64,000 nucleotides of DNA, taken from assembly GCF_008727815.1 (NCBI RefSeq), contig NZ_CP044230.1, positions 728,001-792,000 on the forward strand, given 5' to 3'. Shown here in pieces: positions 1 to 7,779 of this stretch (position 1 is its first letter; each line of letters starts with the position of its first letter). This DNA is from Streptococcus sp. LPB0220 (GTDB lineage Bacteria; Bacillota; Bacilli; Lactobacillales; Streptococcaceae). The notes under the pieces are model-generated. The model was not told the origin of the DNA. It saw only the letters and a program-made list of their open reading frames with translations, and ran no database searches. Position numbers and translations under genes: made by a program.

Positions 1-492
1 GTGGAAGCCATTATCAATACGGGTTCTGCAGGTGCCGTTGCCCCAGGGATGGCTGTTGGAGATATCGTTCTTGCGAACAAATTGGCCTATCATGATGTGG
101 ATGTGACAGCCTTTGGCTATAAGTATGGTCAAATGGCAGGCCAACCGCTTTACTTTGAATCTAGTCGCTATTTCGTATCAGAAATGAAAAAAGTTCTGGA
201 GGAAGAAGCTGCAACCACACATGTGGGCTTGATTACAACAGGAGATAGCTTTATCGCGAGTGAAGAAAAAGTCGCAGCAATTCGGGAGCATTTCCCAGAA
301 GTCTTGGCCGTTGAGATGGAAGGAGCAGCTATTGCTCAGGCCGCTCATGCAGCTGGCCGTCCCTTCATGGTTATTCGGGCTATGAGTGATACGGCCGATC
401 ACGCAGCCAATATCTCTTTTGATGAATTTATCGTAGAGGCTGGCGAACGCTCTGCTCAAACCTTGATTACCTTCTTGAAGAGATTGGTGTAG
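1..492 (+). CDS. mtnN: 5'-methylthioadenosine/S-adenosylhomocysteine nucleosidase, 3' part only
   Basis: The enzyme cleaves the glycosidic bond of MTA and SAH, releasing adenine, and supports methionine salvage, methyl-group turnover and the AI-2 precursor route. The visible 163 codons are the C-terminal part of a protein of about 230 residues. The reading frame is open at base 1, so the true start lies outside the window and the GTG at base 1 is just an internal valine codon. The VEMEG motif (visible residues 104-108) supplies the binding and catalytic region, and the RAMSDTAD segment carries the catalytic Asp (visible residue 130). The 23-residue gap between the second Glu and this Asp matches E. 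coli MTAN (E174 to D197). A small membrane protein gene follows 22 nt after the stop. Confidence 0.95.
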   Translation: MEAIINTGSAGAVAPGMAVGDIVLANKLAYHDVDVTAFGYKYGQMAGQPLYFESSRYFVSEMKKVLEEEAATTHVGLITTGDSFIASEEKVAAIREHFPEVLAVEMEGAAIAQAAHAAGRPFMVIRAMSDTADHAANISFDEFIVEAGERSAQTLITFLKRLV

Positions 493-514
493 AAAAAATA
501 TAGGGAAATTGAAC

Positions 515-823
515 ATGTATCGTGAATCGTATTTTGATGGAGGCCTATTTTCATATATTGGCCATGTTTTATTAGCAACCTTCATTACAGTATTGACTTT
601 GGGGATTTGTGCTCCTTGGGGCGTGTGCATTATGTATAACTGGAAAGTCAAGCATACCGTGATTGATGGTCGTCGTCAGTACTTTGACGGCACGGCTATG
701 CAGTTATTTGGAAATTGGATCAAATGGTGGTTCTTTACCATCATTACATTTGGGATCTATGTGTTCTGGTTAAATATCAAGGTCACTCAATGGATTACCA
801 AGCATACTCATTTTATAGACTAA
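515..823 (+). CDS. Small DUF898-like integral membrane protein
   Basis: A 102-residue protein with two hydrophobic segments (about residues 14-42 and 66-90) separated by a basic stretch, rich in aromatic residues and glycine. The repeated 'TLGIC.PW' and 'TFGIY.FW' pattern resembles the repeat unit of the DUF898/YjgN family, so this may be a one-unit member; function is unknown. I chose ATG at 515, with AGGGA eight bases upstream, rather than the in-frame TTG at 509, which sits too close to that site. It lies 22 nt after the nucleosidase gene and probably shares its transcript, since a weak terminator follows it. The family assignment is by eye. Confidence 0.7.
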   Translation: MYRESYFDGGLFSYIGHVLLATFITVLTLGICAPWGVCIMYNWKVKHTVIDGRRQYFDGTAMQLFGNWIKWWFFTIITFGIYVFWLNIKVTQWITKHTHFID

Positions 824-826
824 TTG

Positions 827-856
827 AAAAGGACTCGTCTACGGACTAGTCTTTTT
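827..856 (+). terminator. Weak intrinsic terminator after the DUF898-like gene
   Basis: An imperfect hairpin (AAGGACTCGTC pairing with GACTAGTCTTTT, with one mismatch and one G-U) runs into five T residues. It would end the nucleosidase/DUF898 transcript. Confidence 0.55.
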
Positions 857-891
857 CTGAAGCCGATTTTTTCAGAAATAGGGAACTTTCA

Positions 892-900
892 TGCTATAAT
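892..900 (+). promoter_or_regulatory. Extended -10 promoter of nth
   Basis: TGC-TATAAT is an extended -10 element ending 27 nt before the nth start; no convincing -35 hexamer is present. AAAGGAG precedes the nth ATG. Confidence 0.7.
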
Positions 901-927
901 AAAGACTAGTAATGTAAAGGAGAGAAT

Positions 928-1551
928 ATGGTTTTATCAAAGAAACGGGCACGTCATGTGATCGAAGAAATTATCGCCCTCTTTCCAGATGCCAAGCCAA
1001 GTCTGGATTTTCGTAATCATTTTGAATTACTAGTAGCAGTCATGCTCTCAGCTCAGACGACAGACGCGGCTGTTAACAAAGCGACACCAGGTTTGTTTGC
1101 GGCTTTTCCAACCCCGCAAGCCATGGCAGCAGCCAGTGAAGCCGATATCGCCAAGCATATTTCTAAATTAGGCCTCTATCGAAATAAGGCCAAATTTCTC
1201 AAAAAATGTGCCCAACAATTGTTAGACAATTTTGATGGGCAAGTGCCTCAGACTCGTGAAGAGTTAGAAAGTCTAGCAGGAGTAGGACGCAAGACAGCCA
1301 ATGTTGTCATGAGTGTAGGTTTTGGTATTCCAGCTTTTGCTGTCGATACCCATGTGGAGCGGGTCTGCAAGCACCATGATATTGTCAAGAAATCAGCGAC
1401 GCCATTAGAAGTTGAAAAGCGTGTCATGGATGTTCTGCCAAAGAGCGAATGGCTAGCTGCCCATCAAGCCATGATTTACTTTGGACGGGCTATTTGCCAT
1501 CCTAAAAATCCTGAATGTGACCAGTACCCACAACTCTATCATTTTGATTAG
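928..1551 (+). CDS. nth: Endonuclease III (DNA glycosylase/AP lyase) lacking two iron-sulfur cysteines
   Basis: The 207-residue protein removes oxidised pyrimidines and cleaves the abasic site in base-excision repair. The helix-hairpin-helix and catalytic Lys are in LAGVGRKTA (Lys122) and the catalytic Asp is in VDTHV (Asp140). The C-terminal cluster motif that is C-X6-C-X2-C-X5-C in E. coli keeps Cys190 and Cys197, but the third and fourth ligand positions are Tyr200 and Phe206, so a standard [4Fe-4S] cluster cannot form. The catalytic core is intact, so activity without a cluster is likely. The gene is monocistronic, with its own promoter and a strong terminator. Confidence 0.95.
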   Translation: MVLSKKRARHVIEEIIALFPDAKPSLDFRNHFELLVAVMLSAQTTDAAVNKATPGLFAAFPTPQAMAAASEADIAKHISKLGLYRNKAKFLKKCAQQLLDNFDGQVPQTREELESLAGVGRKTANVVMSVGFGIPAFAVDTHVERVCKHHDIVKKSATPLEVEKRVMDVLPKSEWLAAHQAMIYFGRAICHPKNPECDQYPQLYHFD

Positions 1552-1560
1552 GAATCAGTT

Positions 1561-1591
1561 CCTCTGCTCGAAAGAGCAGAGGTTCTTTTTT
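1561..1591 (+). terminator. Intrinsic terminator of nth
   Basis: A perfect 9-bp stem (CCTCTGCTC / GAGCAGAGG) closes a GAAA loop and is followed by TTCTTTTTT. Confidence 0.9.
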
Positions 1592-1759
1592 GTGATGAAA
1601 CGTATATTTATTAAAAGGATTGAAAGGTGATTTCTTTGTTAGATCTGGTGGTAGGTGCCTAGATTCCCCTATCAGGCTTCTTTGAGATCGATTTCAAGAT
1701 ACTTTTTCTTTATATCTTATTATATTCATTCAGAAATAACGAACTTTTTTAAAATAAAT

Positions 1760-1788
1760 TTGGTTTTTTTTAAGAAATAGTGTATAAT
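1760..1788 (+). promoter_or_regulatory. Promoter of the peptide-binding lipoprotein gene
   Basis: TTGGTT (1760-1765) and TATAAT (1783-1788) are separated by 17 nt. The 170 nt between the nth terminator and this promoter shows no other feature I can support. Confidence 0.75.
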
Positions 1789-1817
1789 GGTAGAAAATCT
1801 AACATAAGGAGATAGTG

Positions 1818-3785
1818 ATGAAAGCAAAAAAACTGTTAGCTCTTGCAGGAGTTTCTGTTGCAGGTGCCTTTCTTTTAGCAGCATGTGGCGGTGGTAGTAG
1901 CAATCAAGCAACTTACTCATTCGTCTATTCAGCGGATCCAAATACCTTAGATTACATCGCTGCAACTCGTACAACAACTTCAGATGTCACAAGTAACCTT
2001 GTAGATGGTCTTCTTGAAAACGACCGATACGGAAACTTTGTGCCAAGTCTAGCAGAAGATTGGACTGTCTCTGAAGATGGATTAACCTATACTTACAAAC
2101 TTCGTAAGGATGCCAAATGGTATACGAGTGAAGGAGAAGAATATGGTGCTGTAACGGCTCAAGACTTTGTTACAGGAATCAAACACGCGGTTGAGTCTAA
2201 ATCAGAAGGTCTCTTCTTGATTCAAAATTCGATCAAAGGTTTGGATGCCTACGTAAAAGGGGAAACCAAAGACTTTAACACGGTTGGAGTGAAAGCTTTA
2301 GATGACCACACCATCCAATATACTTTAGTTCGTCCAGAAAGCTTCTGGAACTCAAAAACAACCTCAGGTGTTCTTTTCCCAGTCAATGCGGATTTCTTGA
2401 AATCTCAAGGAAAAGATTTTGGTTCTTTGAAACCCAGCAGCATCTTATACAATGGTCCTTATTACTTGAAATCATTGACTTCAAAATCTGAGATTGAATT
2501 GGTCAAGAACAAAGACTATTACGATGCGAAAAATGTTCATATCGACAATGTCAAATTAACCTTTAACGATGGATCAAACCCTGATTCTATCATTAAGAAC
2601 TTTGAAAAAGGTCAATATTCCTTTGCCTCTGTTATGCCAAACAGCTCGACTTACAAGAGTGTCAAGAAAAACTTTGGCGACAACATTGTCTACGGTTTGC
2701 AATTGGGAACATCCTACTACCTTGGATTCAACTTGGACCGTCAAAAATATGACCACACAGCCAAAACAACGGATGAACAAAAAGCCTCTACCAAGAAAGC
2801 AATCTTGAACAAGGACTTCCGTCAAGCGGTGAACTTTGGTTTTGACCGCAAATCTTATGCGGCACAAGTTTCAGGGGCTGATGTGGCTGAAAATACCCTT
2901 CGTAGTACCTTGGTGCCACCAACTTATGTCCAAGTCAATGGAGAAGACTTTGGTAAAGTCGTTGAAAAACAATTGGTTACCTACGGAGACCAATGGAAGG
3001 GTGTGAGCCTGGACGATGGTCAAACGAGCCTTTACAGCCCAGAAAAAGCCAAAGCTTCCTTTGCGAAAGCCAAAGCTGAATTGCAAAAACAAGGCGTTCA
3101 ATTCCCAATTCATTTGGACTACATTGTTAGCCAAGTGGACAACAGCATGGTCCAACAAGCTAGCTCCTTCAAACAATCTGTAGAGTCAGCGCTTGGTGCA
3201 GACAATGTCGTTGTGGACCTTCAAAAGGTATCGGATGATGATTTCCAAAATATCACCTACTTCAGCGATACAGCGGCTGCGAGAGATTACGATATCTCAG
3301 GCGGTGGTTGGGCTCCTGACTACCAAGACCCATCGACTTATCTTGAAAGTATCAGCCCAGTAAATGGTTCTGTCTTCTACTATCTTGGTATTGATGCAGG
3401 TTCAAACAATCCAGCCATTGCAACAGTTGGTTTGGATCAATACGCTAACATGTTGAAAGACGCCGATGCTGAATTGTTGGATCAAGGAAAACGCTATGAA
3501 AAATATGCAGCAGCGCAAGCTTGGTTGACAGATAGCTCGATTACGCTTCCAACTGTCTCAAATGGTGGTGCTCCAATGCTTCAACGGACCGTGCCATACA
3601 GCCGTGCTGCTTCATGGGTAGGTACTAAAGGAACAGGAACCTTCTACAAATACCTTGAAATGTCGAAAGATGTTGTCACCACAAAAGACTTTAACAAGGC
3701 CAAAGAAGAATGGTTGAAGAAAAAAGCAGAATCCAATAAAAAAGCTCAAGAAGATCTCAAAGATCACATTGAGAAGAAAAAATAA
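1818..3785 (+). CDS. Oligopeptide ABC transporter substrate-binding lipoprotein (OppA/AmiA/AliA type)
   Basis: A 655-residue extracellular lipoprotein that binds peptides for import. It has a lipoprotein signal peptide with lipobox LLAAC (Cys23), then an SBP_bac_5 fold beginning with the family hallmark SADPNTLDYI. Length matches streptococcal AmiA/AliA/AliB proteins (about 650). The C-terminus is very lysine-rich. ATG at 1818 is chosen because AAGGAG sits six bases before it; the GTG at 1815 is too close. No permease or ATPase gene is next to it, so it is an orphan receptor that presumably feeds an Ami/Opp permease encoded elsewhere, as AliA and AliB do in pneumococcus. The transcript is monocistronic. 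Confidence 0.93.
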   Translation: MKAKKLLALAGVSVAGAFLLAACGGGSSNQATYSFVYSADPNTLDYIAATRTTTSDVTSNLVDGLLENDRYGNFVPSLAEDWTVSEDGLTYTYKLRKDAKWYTSEGEEYGAVTAQDFVTGIKHAVESKSEGLFLIQNSIKGLDAYVKGETKDFNTVGVKALDDHTIQYTLVRPESFWNSKTTSGVLFPVNADFLKSQGKDFGSLKPSSILYNGPYYLKSLTSKSEIELVKNKDYYDAKNVHIDNVKLTFNDGSNPDSIIKNFEKGQYSFASVMPNSSTYKSVKKNFGDNIVYGLQLGTSYYLGFNLDRQKYDHTAKTTDEQKASTKKAILNKDFRQAVNFGFDRKSYAAQVSGADVAENTLRSTLVPPTYVQVNGEDFGKVVEKQLVTYGDQWKGVSLDDGQTSLYSPEKAKASFAKAKAELQKQGVQFPIHLDYIVSQVDNSMVQQASSFKQSVESALGADNVVVDLQKVSDDDFQNITYFSDTAAARDYDISGGGWAPDYQDPSTYLESISPVNGSVFYYLGIDAGSNNPAIATVGLDQYANMLKDADAELLDQGKRYEKYAAAQAWLTDSSITLPTVSNGGAPMLQRTVPYSRAASWVGTKGTGTFYKYLEMSKDVVTTKDFNKAKEEWLKKKAESNKKAQEDLKDHIEKKK

Positions 3786-3824
3786 AAAAATCAATCATTG
3801 GTCTATCAATGAAGATAAAAAAGT

Positions 3825-3856
3825 CGGAGCCGTCATGTGAAGGCTCCGTTTTTTTT
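3825..3856 (+). terminator. Terminator of the peptide-binding lipoprotein gene
   Basis: CGGAGCC pairs with GGCTCCG across a 10-nt loop and is followed by eight T residues. Confidence 0.85.
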
Positions 3857-3905
3857 ATGTCTCGAAAGTCAGTCTGTCTCATTTTTTAAGATGAAAGATA
3901 AATAA

Positions 3906-3969
3906 ATCACCCGCTATTGAACTGTACTCACAAAAATAGATTTTTGGGTATGGTCCATAGACGGGTGAT
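3906..3969. repeat. 64-bp segment bounded by 12-13 bp inverted repeats
   Basis: ATCACCCGCTAT at the left and ATAGACGGGTGAT at the right are inverted copies with a one-base bulge, enclosing about 40 bp. It has no T-run on either side, so it is not a plain terminator. It sits directly beside the VOC gene fragment and may be a relic of a small inserted element. The rest of 3857-4111 holds only the VOC fragment. Confidence 0.45.
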
Positions 3970-3977
3970 GATCATTC

Positions 3978-4070
3978 TATTCACTAAATCTTAAAAAATA
4001 GCCATCAGGGTCTAAAACTGCAAATTCATGGGGATAGATATATTGTTCACCAACACGAAATTTTCTTTTG
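3978..4070 (-). pseudogene. 3'-terminal fragment of a VOC (glyoxalase-like) gene
   Basis: These 93 bp match the last 93 bp of the intact VOC gene (5051-5143) at 90 positions. They encode the same 30-residue C-terminus from KRKFRV to FLRFSE plus the stop. The three differences are all synonymous (CTA/TTA, GAT/GAC, CCA/CCT). There is no start codon or ribosome site, so it is non-functional. The two copies form a direct repeat flanking the lipoprotein gene and the structured repeat at 4833-5018. Confidence 0.88.
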
Positions 4071-4111
4071 TTATACCATATGCTTTTTAGTGAAAGCGTT
4101 TCCTGTTTTAA

Positions 4112-4140
4112 TTTAAATAAACTATAAAAAATGATATAAT
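4112..4140 (+). promoter_or_regulatory. Promoter of the small lipoprotein gene
   Basis: An extended -10 (TGA-TATAAT, 4132-4140) with a poor -35 (TTTAAA, 4112-4117, 17-nt spacing). Confidence 0.65.
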
Positions 4141-4176
4141 ACATGTGAGTCAACCACTTTAAGGAGAACAATCCTG

Positions 4177-4815
4177 ATGAAAAACAAAATAATATTAAGC
4201 TCTGTAACGCTTCTATCTGCATTTATACTAGCAGCATGCGGAAACGGAGAGAAGAAAGCAACAGAAACTACGGCTGCATCAACGACAAAAGCTCAAACAA
4301 CAACTCCTGGGTCTTCTTCTAGGGCAAAAGAAATATCCCTTGCAGATACTCAACGTATCGGAAATGAAAATTTTGGTTATATCAATATCCCTAAAGATTG
4401 GGTCGTATATAATTTCAAAGCTCAAAGTAGCAAAACTCAAAGTAGCAAAACGCTCAAATATTCATCACCAGACAAACACAATATGTTGTTAATGGAATCA
4501 AACACTAAAGATACTGTTGAACTTGGCCCCAACGAAACCTTTGACGCACAGTTACTTGCGGACCGTTTATATAGCTTCTGGGGAAAAGCCAAAAATCAAA
4601 CTAGTTTAGAAGGTGTAAAAGCTATTTTTGCCAGTGAGGACGCTTTCTTAATAAAAGTAACATTTAAAAATGGGAACATTTTGTACGAATGGGTATTCCA
4701 AAAAGGCGATAAAGTATACAATATCACAATCGTAGGTTCAGAAGATATGATTAAAGCCTTAAGACCTGTTCTCGAGCAATCTTGGGGCTTAGATCCAAAT
4801 ATTCCTGGGAAATAA
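4177..4815 (+). CDS. Predicted lipoprotein of unknown function
   Basis: A 212-residue protein with a lipoprotein signal peptide and lipobox LAAC (Cys21), then a Ser/Thr/Ala-rich linker (about 25-55), then a globular domain with an IPKDW segment near residue 70. That arrangement resembles secreted Gram-positive proteins of the PsbP/SipW-like 'IPxDW' kind, but I do not recognise the family. An AQSSKTQSSKT tandem repeat comes from a 15-bp direct repeat at about 4424-4451. AAGGAG precedes the ATG. The gene lies in a cassette flanked by two copies of the VOC 3' end, which suggests arrival by recombination. It is followed 17 nt after the stop by a structured repeat ending in a terminator. Confidence 0.75.
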   Translation: MKNKIILSSVTLLSAFILAACGNGEKKATETTAASTTKAQTTTPGSSSRAKEISLADTQRIGNENFGYINIPKDWVVYNFKAQSSKTQSSKTLKYSSPDKHNMLLMESNTKDTVELGPNETFDAQLLADRLYSFWGKAKNQTSLEGVKAIFASEDAFLIKVTFKNGNILYEWVFQKGDKVYNITIVGSEDMIKALRPVLEQSWGLDPNIPGK

Positions 4816-4832
4816 TCCCCAAAAGACTAAAA

Positions 4833-5018
4833 GAGAGTGGGACAGAAATTGGTAATTCGTTAGAATTCGATTTCGTTGTCCCACCTCCGCACAGTTGAGT
4901 AGGGCTGTAAAAGCTGATGAAATCAGCGTAGTAGAGCCCACTCAACCACTGCGTCTTGCTCGACAATCCAAAAATAATTGAGAGGCTAGGACTTTTGTCC
5001 CAGCCTCTTTCTTTTTTT
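4833..5018 (+). repeat. Structured intergenic repeat, copy 1
   Basis: An approximately 186-bp element also present at 11702-11885 (same strand) and 25295-25474 (opposite strand). It holds a long imperfect hairpin whose base is GTGGGAC/GTCCCAC (4836-4885), a second hairpin with arms GTTGAGT...ACTCAAC and an inner GCTGAT/ATCAGC stem (4893-4950), and a final GAGGCTAGGAC/GTCCCAGCCTC hairpin followed by TTTCTTTTTTT (4982-5018), a working-looking terminator. It begins 17 nt after the lipoprotein stop codon. Confidence 0.88.
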
Positions 5019-5049
5019 GTTTCTTTTTCTACTCTAGTGATCTATTTTC

Positions 5050-5436
5050 TTATTCACTAAATCTTAAAAAATAGCCATCTGGATCTAGAACTGCAAATTC
5101 ATGGGGATAGATATATTGTTCACCAACACGAAATTTTCTTTTGGTCAAAGGACGATGAATAGGATAGTTAGACTCGATTACTTTTTGATAGAGTCTAGGG
5201 ACATCTTTTATGCCGAAGGAGATATTAACTCCACGACCAAAGGGGTAGGTCAGTTCAGCTAGTTCCTCCTTACTCCCCTCCTCTATCATTAGCTGGCACT
5301 CTTCAAGAGAAAGAAAGAGGAAGTTCTCTTCTGGTCGCCCGTATTCGATGGTAAAACCCAGTAAATCACAGTAGAAGGAACGGGACTGCTCTAAATTCGA
5401 TACAATAAACTCAGGAATCACTGCATTGAAATTCAT
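5050..5436 (-). CDS. VOC-superfamily (glyoxalase/bleomycin-resistance-like) protein
   Basis: A 128-residue protein with the betaalphabetabetabeta pattern of the vicinal-oxygen-chelate fold: an N-terminal strand 'AVIPEFIVSNLEQSRSFY' followed by GFTIEYGRP, and a C-terminal HEFAVLDPDGYFLRF carrying the typical Asp-Pro-Asp-Gly turn. Substrate cannot be inferred; members include glyoxalases, bleomycin-binding proteins and dioxygenases. ATG at 5436 is chosen, with AAGGATGG eight bases upstream; an alternative ATG at 5445 is too close to it. The gene starts 11 nt after exoA and is probably co-transcribed. A fragment of its 3' end lies at 3978-4070. Confidence 0.85.
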   Translation of the reverse strand: MNFNAVIPEFIVSNLEQSRSFYCDLLGFTIEYGRPEENFLFLSLEECQLMIEEGSKEELAELTYPFGRGVNISFGIKDVPRLYQKVIESNYPIHRPLTKRKFRVGEQYIYPHEFAVLDPDGYFLRFSE

Positions 5437-5447
5437 AAAGACCATCC

Positions 5448-6275
5448 TTACAAATCAATTTCTAATACAATCGGTGTGTGGTCTTGGCGAGCGCCTGAGT
5501 CAATCATATCTGATTTAGTAACCTTGTCTGCAATGCGGTTTGAGGTTAACCAATAGTCGATTCTCCAGCCTGTATTGTTGATTTTTGAGGTTTTACTGCG
5601 TTGTGCCCACCAAGTGTAACGCTCCGGCACATCACCGTGGAGGTGGCGGAAGGTATCTGTAAAGCCTGCTGCTAGAAGGTTGGTAAAGCCTGCACGTTCT
5701 TCGTCTGTGAAACCTGGTGAACGACGGTTGCTGGCTGGATTAGCAAGGTCGATTTCCTTGTGGGCCACGTTGTAGTCACCTGTAGCAAGGACAGGTTTTT
5801 GCTTATCAAGTTCAGCCAAGTACTCCGCATATTTGACATCCCAGACTTGACGTTCTGCTAAACGTTTGAGGCCATCACCGGCATTAGGAGTATAGACTTG
5901 TGTTACAAAGAAGCCACCAAATTCCAGAGTAATGATCCGACCTTCCAAGTCCATGGTCGAAGGAGCACCGATCTCTGGGAAAGTCACAACGGGAGTAAGC
6001 TCTTTTTTATAGAGGAACATGGTTCCAGCATAGCCTTTGCGAGCTGGTTCTTGAGAAGAGCGCCAGGTATTTTCGTAGCCAGGGAAGAGTTCCTCAAGAA
6101 TTTCGAGGTGTTTTTTAGTAGGTCCTTTGGAGGATAACTTGGTTTCTTGAATGGCGATGATATCTGCATCCTCAGCGACCAAGGTTTGAAGGACTTCTTG
6201 AGAGAGTTTGGCGCGTGCTGAGTCGCTAGTCAATGCAGCGTTTAGCGAGTCGATATTCCATGAAATGAGTTTCAT
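5448..6275 (-). CDS. exoA: Exodeoxyribonuclease III / AP endonuclease
   Basis: A 275-residue ExoIII-family enzyme that cuts 5' to abasic sites during base-excision repair. Visible active-site motifs are WNIDSL at the N-terminus, IQETKL (metal-binding Glu), GDYNVAH, IDYWLTSN and RQDHTPI (the catalytic Asp-His). Start at 6275 has AAAGGA upstream and gives the usual MKLISWN N-terminus; an in-frame ATG at 6296 would add seven unlikely residues. A -10 TATAAT lies at 6310-6315 on this strand. It works in the same pathway as Nth at 928. The VOC gene follows in the same operon. Confidence 0.96.
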   Translation of the reverse strand: MKLISWNIDSLNAALTSDSARAKLSQEVLQTLVAEDADIIAIQETKLSSKGPTKKHLEILEELFPGYENTWRSSQEPARKGYAGTMFLYKKELTPVVTFPEIGAPSTMDLEGRIITLEFGGFFVTQVYTPNAGDGLKRLAERQVWDVKYAEYLAELDKQKPVLATGDYNVAHKEIDLANPASNRRSPGFTDEERAGFTNLLAAGFTDTFRHLHGDVPERYTWWAQRSKTSKINNTGWRIDYWLTSNRIADKVTKSDMIDSGARQDHTPIVLEIDL

Positions 6276-6309
6276 TGTGTTTCCTTTTCTTGACATAATT
6301 GATAGTTTT

Positions 6310-6315
6310 ATTATA
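6310..6315 (-). promoter_or_regulatory. -10 element of the exoA promoter
   Basis: TATAAT on the minus strand, about 35 nt before the exoA start, in the divergent region shared with the DUF3290 gene; the -35 is poor. Confidence 0.55.
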
Positions 6316-6348
6316 ACAAAATTTTAATGATTTCCTGATCACAATGCC

Positions 6349-6377
6349 TTGAAAATTCTTATAAAATCCATTATAAT
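6349..6377 (+). promoter_or_regulatory. Promoter of the DUF3290-DUF421 operon
   Basis: TTGAAA (6349-6354), 17-nt spacer and TATAAT (6372-6377). Confidence 0.8.
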
Positions 6378-6410
6378 AGCTTGAATTCATTTGGAGAAAG
6401 GGAGTTGTTT

Positions 6411-6863
6411 ATGAAATTTTACTCTTATGACTATGTATTGAGTCAGATCAGCCAGCAAAACTGGGTGACCATTGGGATATCTGGCTTGCTCATTCTTCTG
6501 ACTGGTTTTTTTGCGGCGAAAGCCTATCGGAATAAGCACGATAGCAAATTCCGCGAATTGTCTATTATCTCCATTTTAACTCTGGTGGTAGTGGTCTTGA
6601 TCAGTATCAGCAGTTTCCAAAATAGCCAAAGTAATAATGACCAGTTCCAACGCTCACTCCATTTTATTGAAGTCATCTCAAAGGAGTTGGATGTCAAAAA
6701 AGAAGATGTCTATGTCAATACTTCAGCGGCCACAGATGGGGCGATTATGAAAGTTGGAGAGGTTTATTACCGAGCTATCGCAGGCTCTGACCCGGATCGC
6801 TATCTATTAGAAAAGATGGATCTATATAAAACAGACGTAGAACTTGTGGAGGTGAACAAATGA
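6411..6863 (+). CDS. DUF3290 family membrane protein
   Basis: A 150-residue protein with two transmembrane segments (about residues 20-38 and 52-70) and a soluble C-terminal domain. It matches the arrangement of DUF3290, which is found next to DUF421 genes in Firmicutes. Start at 6411 follows AAAGGGAG by six bases; an upstream in-frame ATG at 6381 would fall close to the transcription start and lacks a ribosome site. The last codons overlap the next gene by four bases (ATGA), so translation is coupled. Function is unknown; with DUF421 it probably forms a membrane complex. Confidence 0.8.
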   Translation: MKFYSYDYVLSQISQQNWVTIGISGLLILLTGFFAAKAYRNKHDSKFRELSIISILTLVVVVLISISSFQNSQSNNDQFQRSLHFIEVISKELDVKKEDVYVNTSAATDGAIMKVGEVYYRAIAGSDPDRYLLEKMDLYKTDVELVEVNK

Positions 6864-7492
6864 CAGTAAATTTTATAACCATTTTGATTAAATTAGCTCT
6901 TGGCTTGATTTCCTTGGTATTTGTGATCAATGTGACCGGGAAAGGAAACTTAGCACCAAGTTCTGCAGTAGACCAGATACAGAACTTTGTTCTGGGGGGA
7001 ATTATTGGTGGGGTGATTTACAATAGCTCCATTACCATTCTTCAATACATAGTGATTCTCTTGATGTGGACTATTTTGATCTTGCTCTTAAAATGGCTCA
7101 ATACCAATGTCCGTTTTATGAAGCACTTGATCGATGGCAAACCAACTGTCATTATCAAAAATGGGAAGCTTGATCCGGAAGCTTGTCGATCCAAGGGACT
7201 TTCTGCTTCAGACGTTGCCTTGAAATTGCGTTCACAAGGAATTTTCCAATTAAAGGGAGTGAAACGAGCTGTCATTGAACAAAACGGTCAAATAATCGTT
7301 GTCCGTGCGGGGGATGAAAATCCTAAATACCCGATCATTACTGATGGTGTGGTTCAGCTTGAAATTTTGGAAACAATTGGGAAAAGTGAAGAGTGGTTGC
7401 GGGCTGAATTGGAAAAAGAAGGCTATGATAACGTGTTGGATATTTTCATTGCCGAGTATGACAAAGGAAAAATCAATGTTGTGACTTATTAG
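6860..7492 (+). CDS. DUF421 (YetF/YrbG-type) membrane protein
   Basis: A 210-residue protein with three N-terminal transmembrane helices (about 7-27, 45-60, 63-83) and a cytoplasmic domain starting at the family-typical 'LIDGKPTVIIKNGKLD'. Mid-protein residues KLRSQGIFQLKGVKRAVIEQNG correspond to the conserved DUF421 core. Relatives such as B. subtilis YetF-type proteins are linked to spore or envelope traits, but the molecular role is unknown. It is co-translated with the DUF3290 gene. Confidence 0.87.
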   Translation: MTVNFITILIKLALGLISLVFVINVTGKGNLAPSSAVDQIQNFVLGGIIGGVIYNSSITILQYIVILLMWTILILLLKWLNTNVRFMKHLIDGKPTVIIKNGKLDPEACRSKGLSASDVALKLRSQGIFQLKGVKRAVIEQNGQIIVVRAGDENPKYPIITDGVVQLEILETIGKSEEWLRAELEKEGYDNVLDIFIAEYDKGKINVVTY

Positions 7493-7497
7493 AAGAA

Positions 7498-7523
7498 GAG
7501 ATTGGGCGAGCCTGTCCAATCTC
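7498..7523 (+). repeat. Degenerate terminator hairpin, first copy
   Basis: GAGATTGG pairs with CCAATCTC. The 24-nt core is repeated with one change at 7781-7804, where it is followed by T residues; here no T-run follows. The two copies bracket the structured element 7548-7683. Confidence 0.7.
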
Positions 7524-7547
7524 AAATTGAATACAAAATAGTCTTAA

Positions 7548-7683
7548 AAACTTTCCTTAGGTGAGTACGGACGTCAGCGAACTTCTACGAAGTTCCATGA
7601 CTTAGTTTTGAACCTAAAGTTTCAAAACTCCCGAGTTCCTGAAACAATTGTGTTTCAGGAACTTTTCTCACGGCGGAAAGTTT
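7548..7683. repeat. 136-bp cloverleaf-like structured element
   Basis: The ends AAACTTTCC...GTGAG and CTCAC...GGAAAGTTT are inverted repeats. Inside are three hairpins in series: GAACTTC/GAAGTTC (3-nt loop), AGTTTTGAA/TTTCAAAACT, and the 12-bp AGTTCCTGAAAC/GTTTCAGGAACT. No ORF of note and no T-run follow. It could be a small non-autonomous mobile repeat or a folded RNA. I see no second copy in the window. The rest of 7493-7914 holds only the flanking hairpins and the pbp2b promoter. Confidence 0.7.
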
Positions 7684-7779
7684 CGACATATGCTTGAATA
7701 AGCCTAAAAATTAAAAATCAATATTTTTTTCAACCACCTTACCTAGGGTTGTACATGTAAAAAAGTTTGTGTTAATTTC

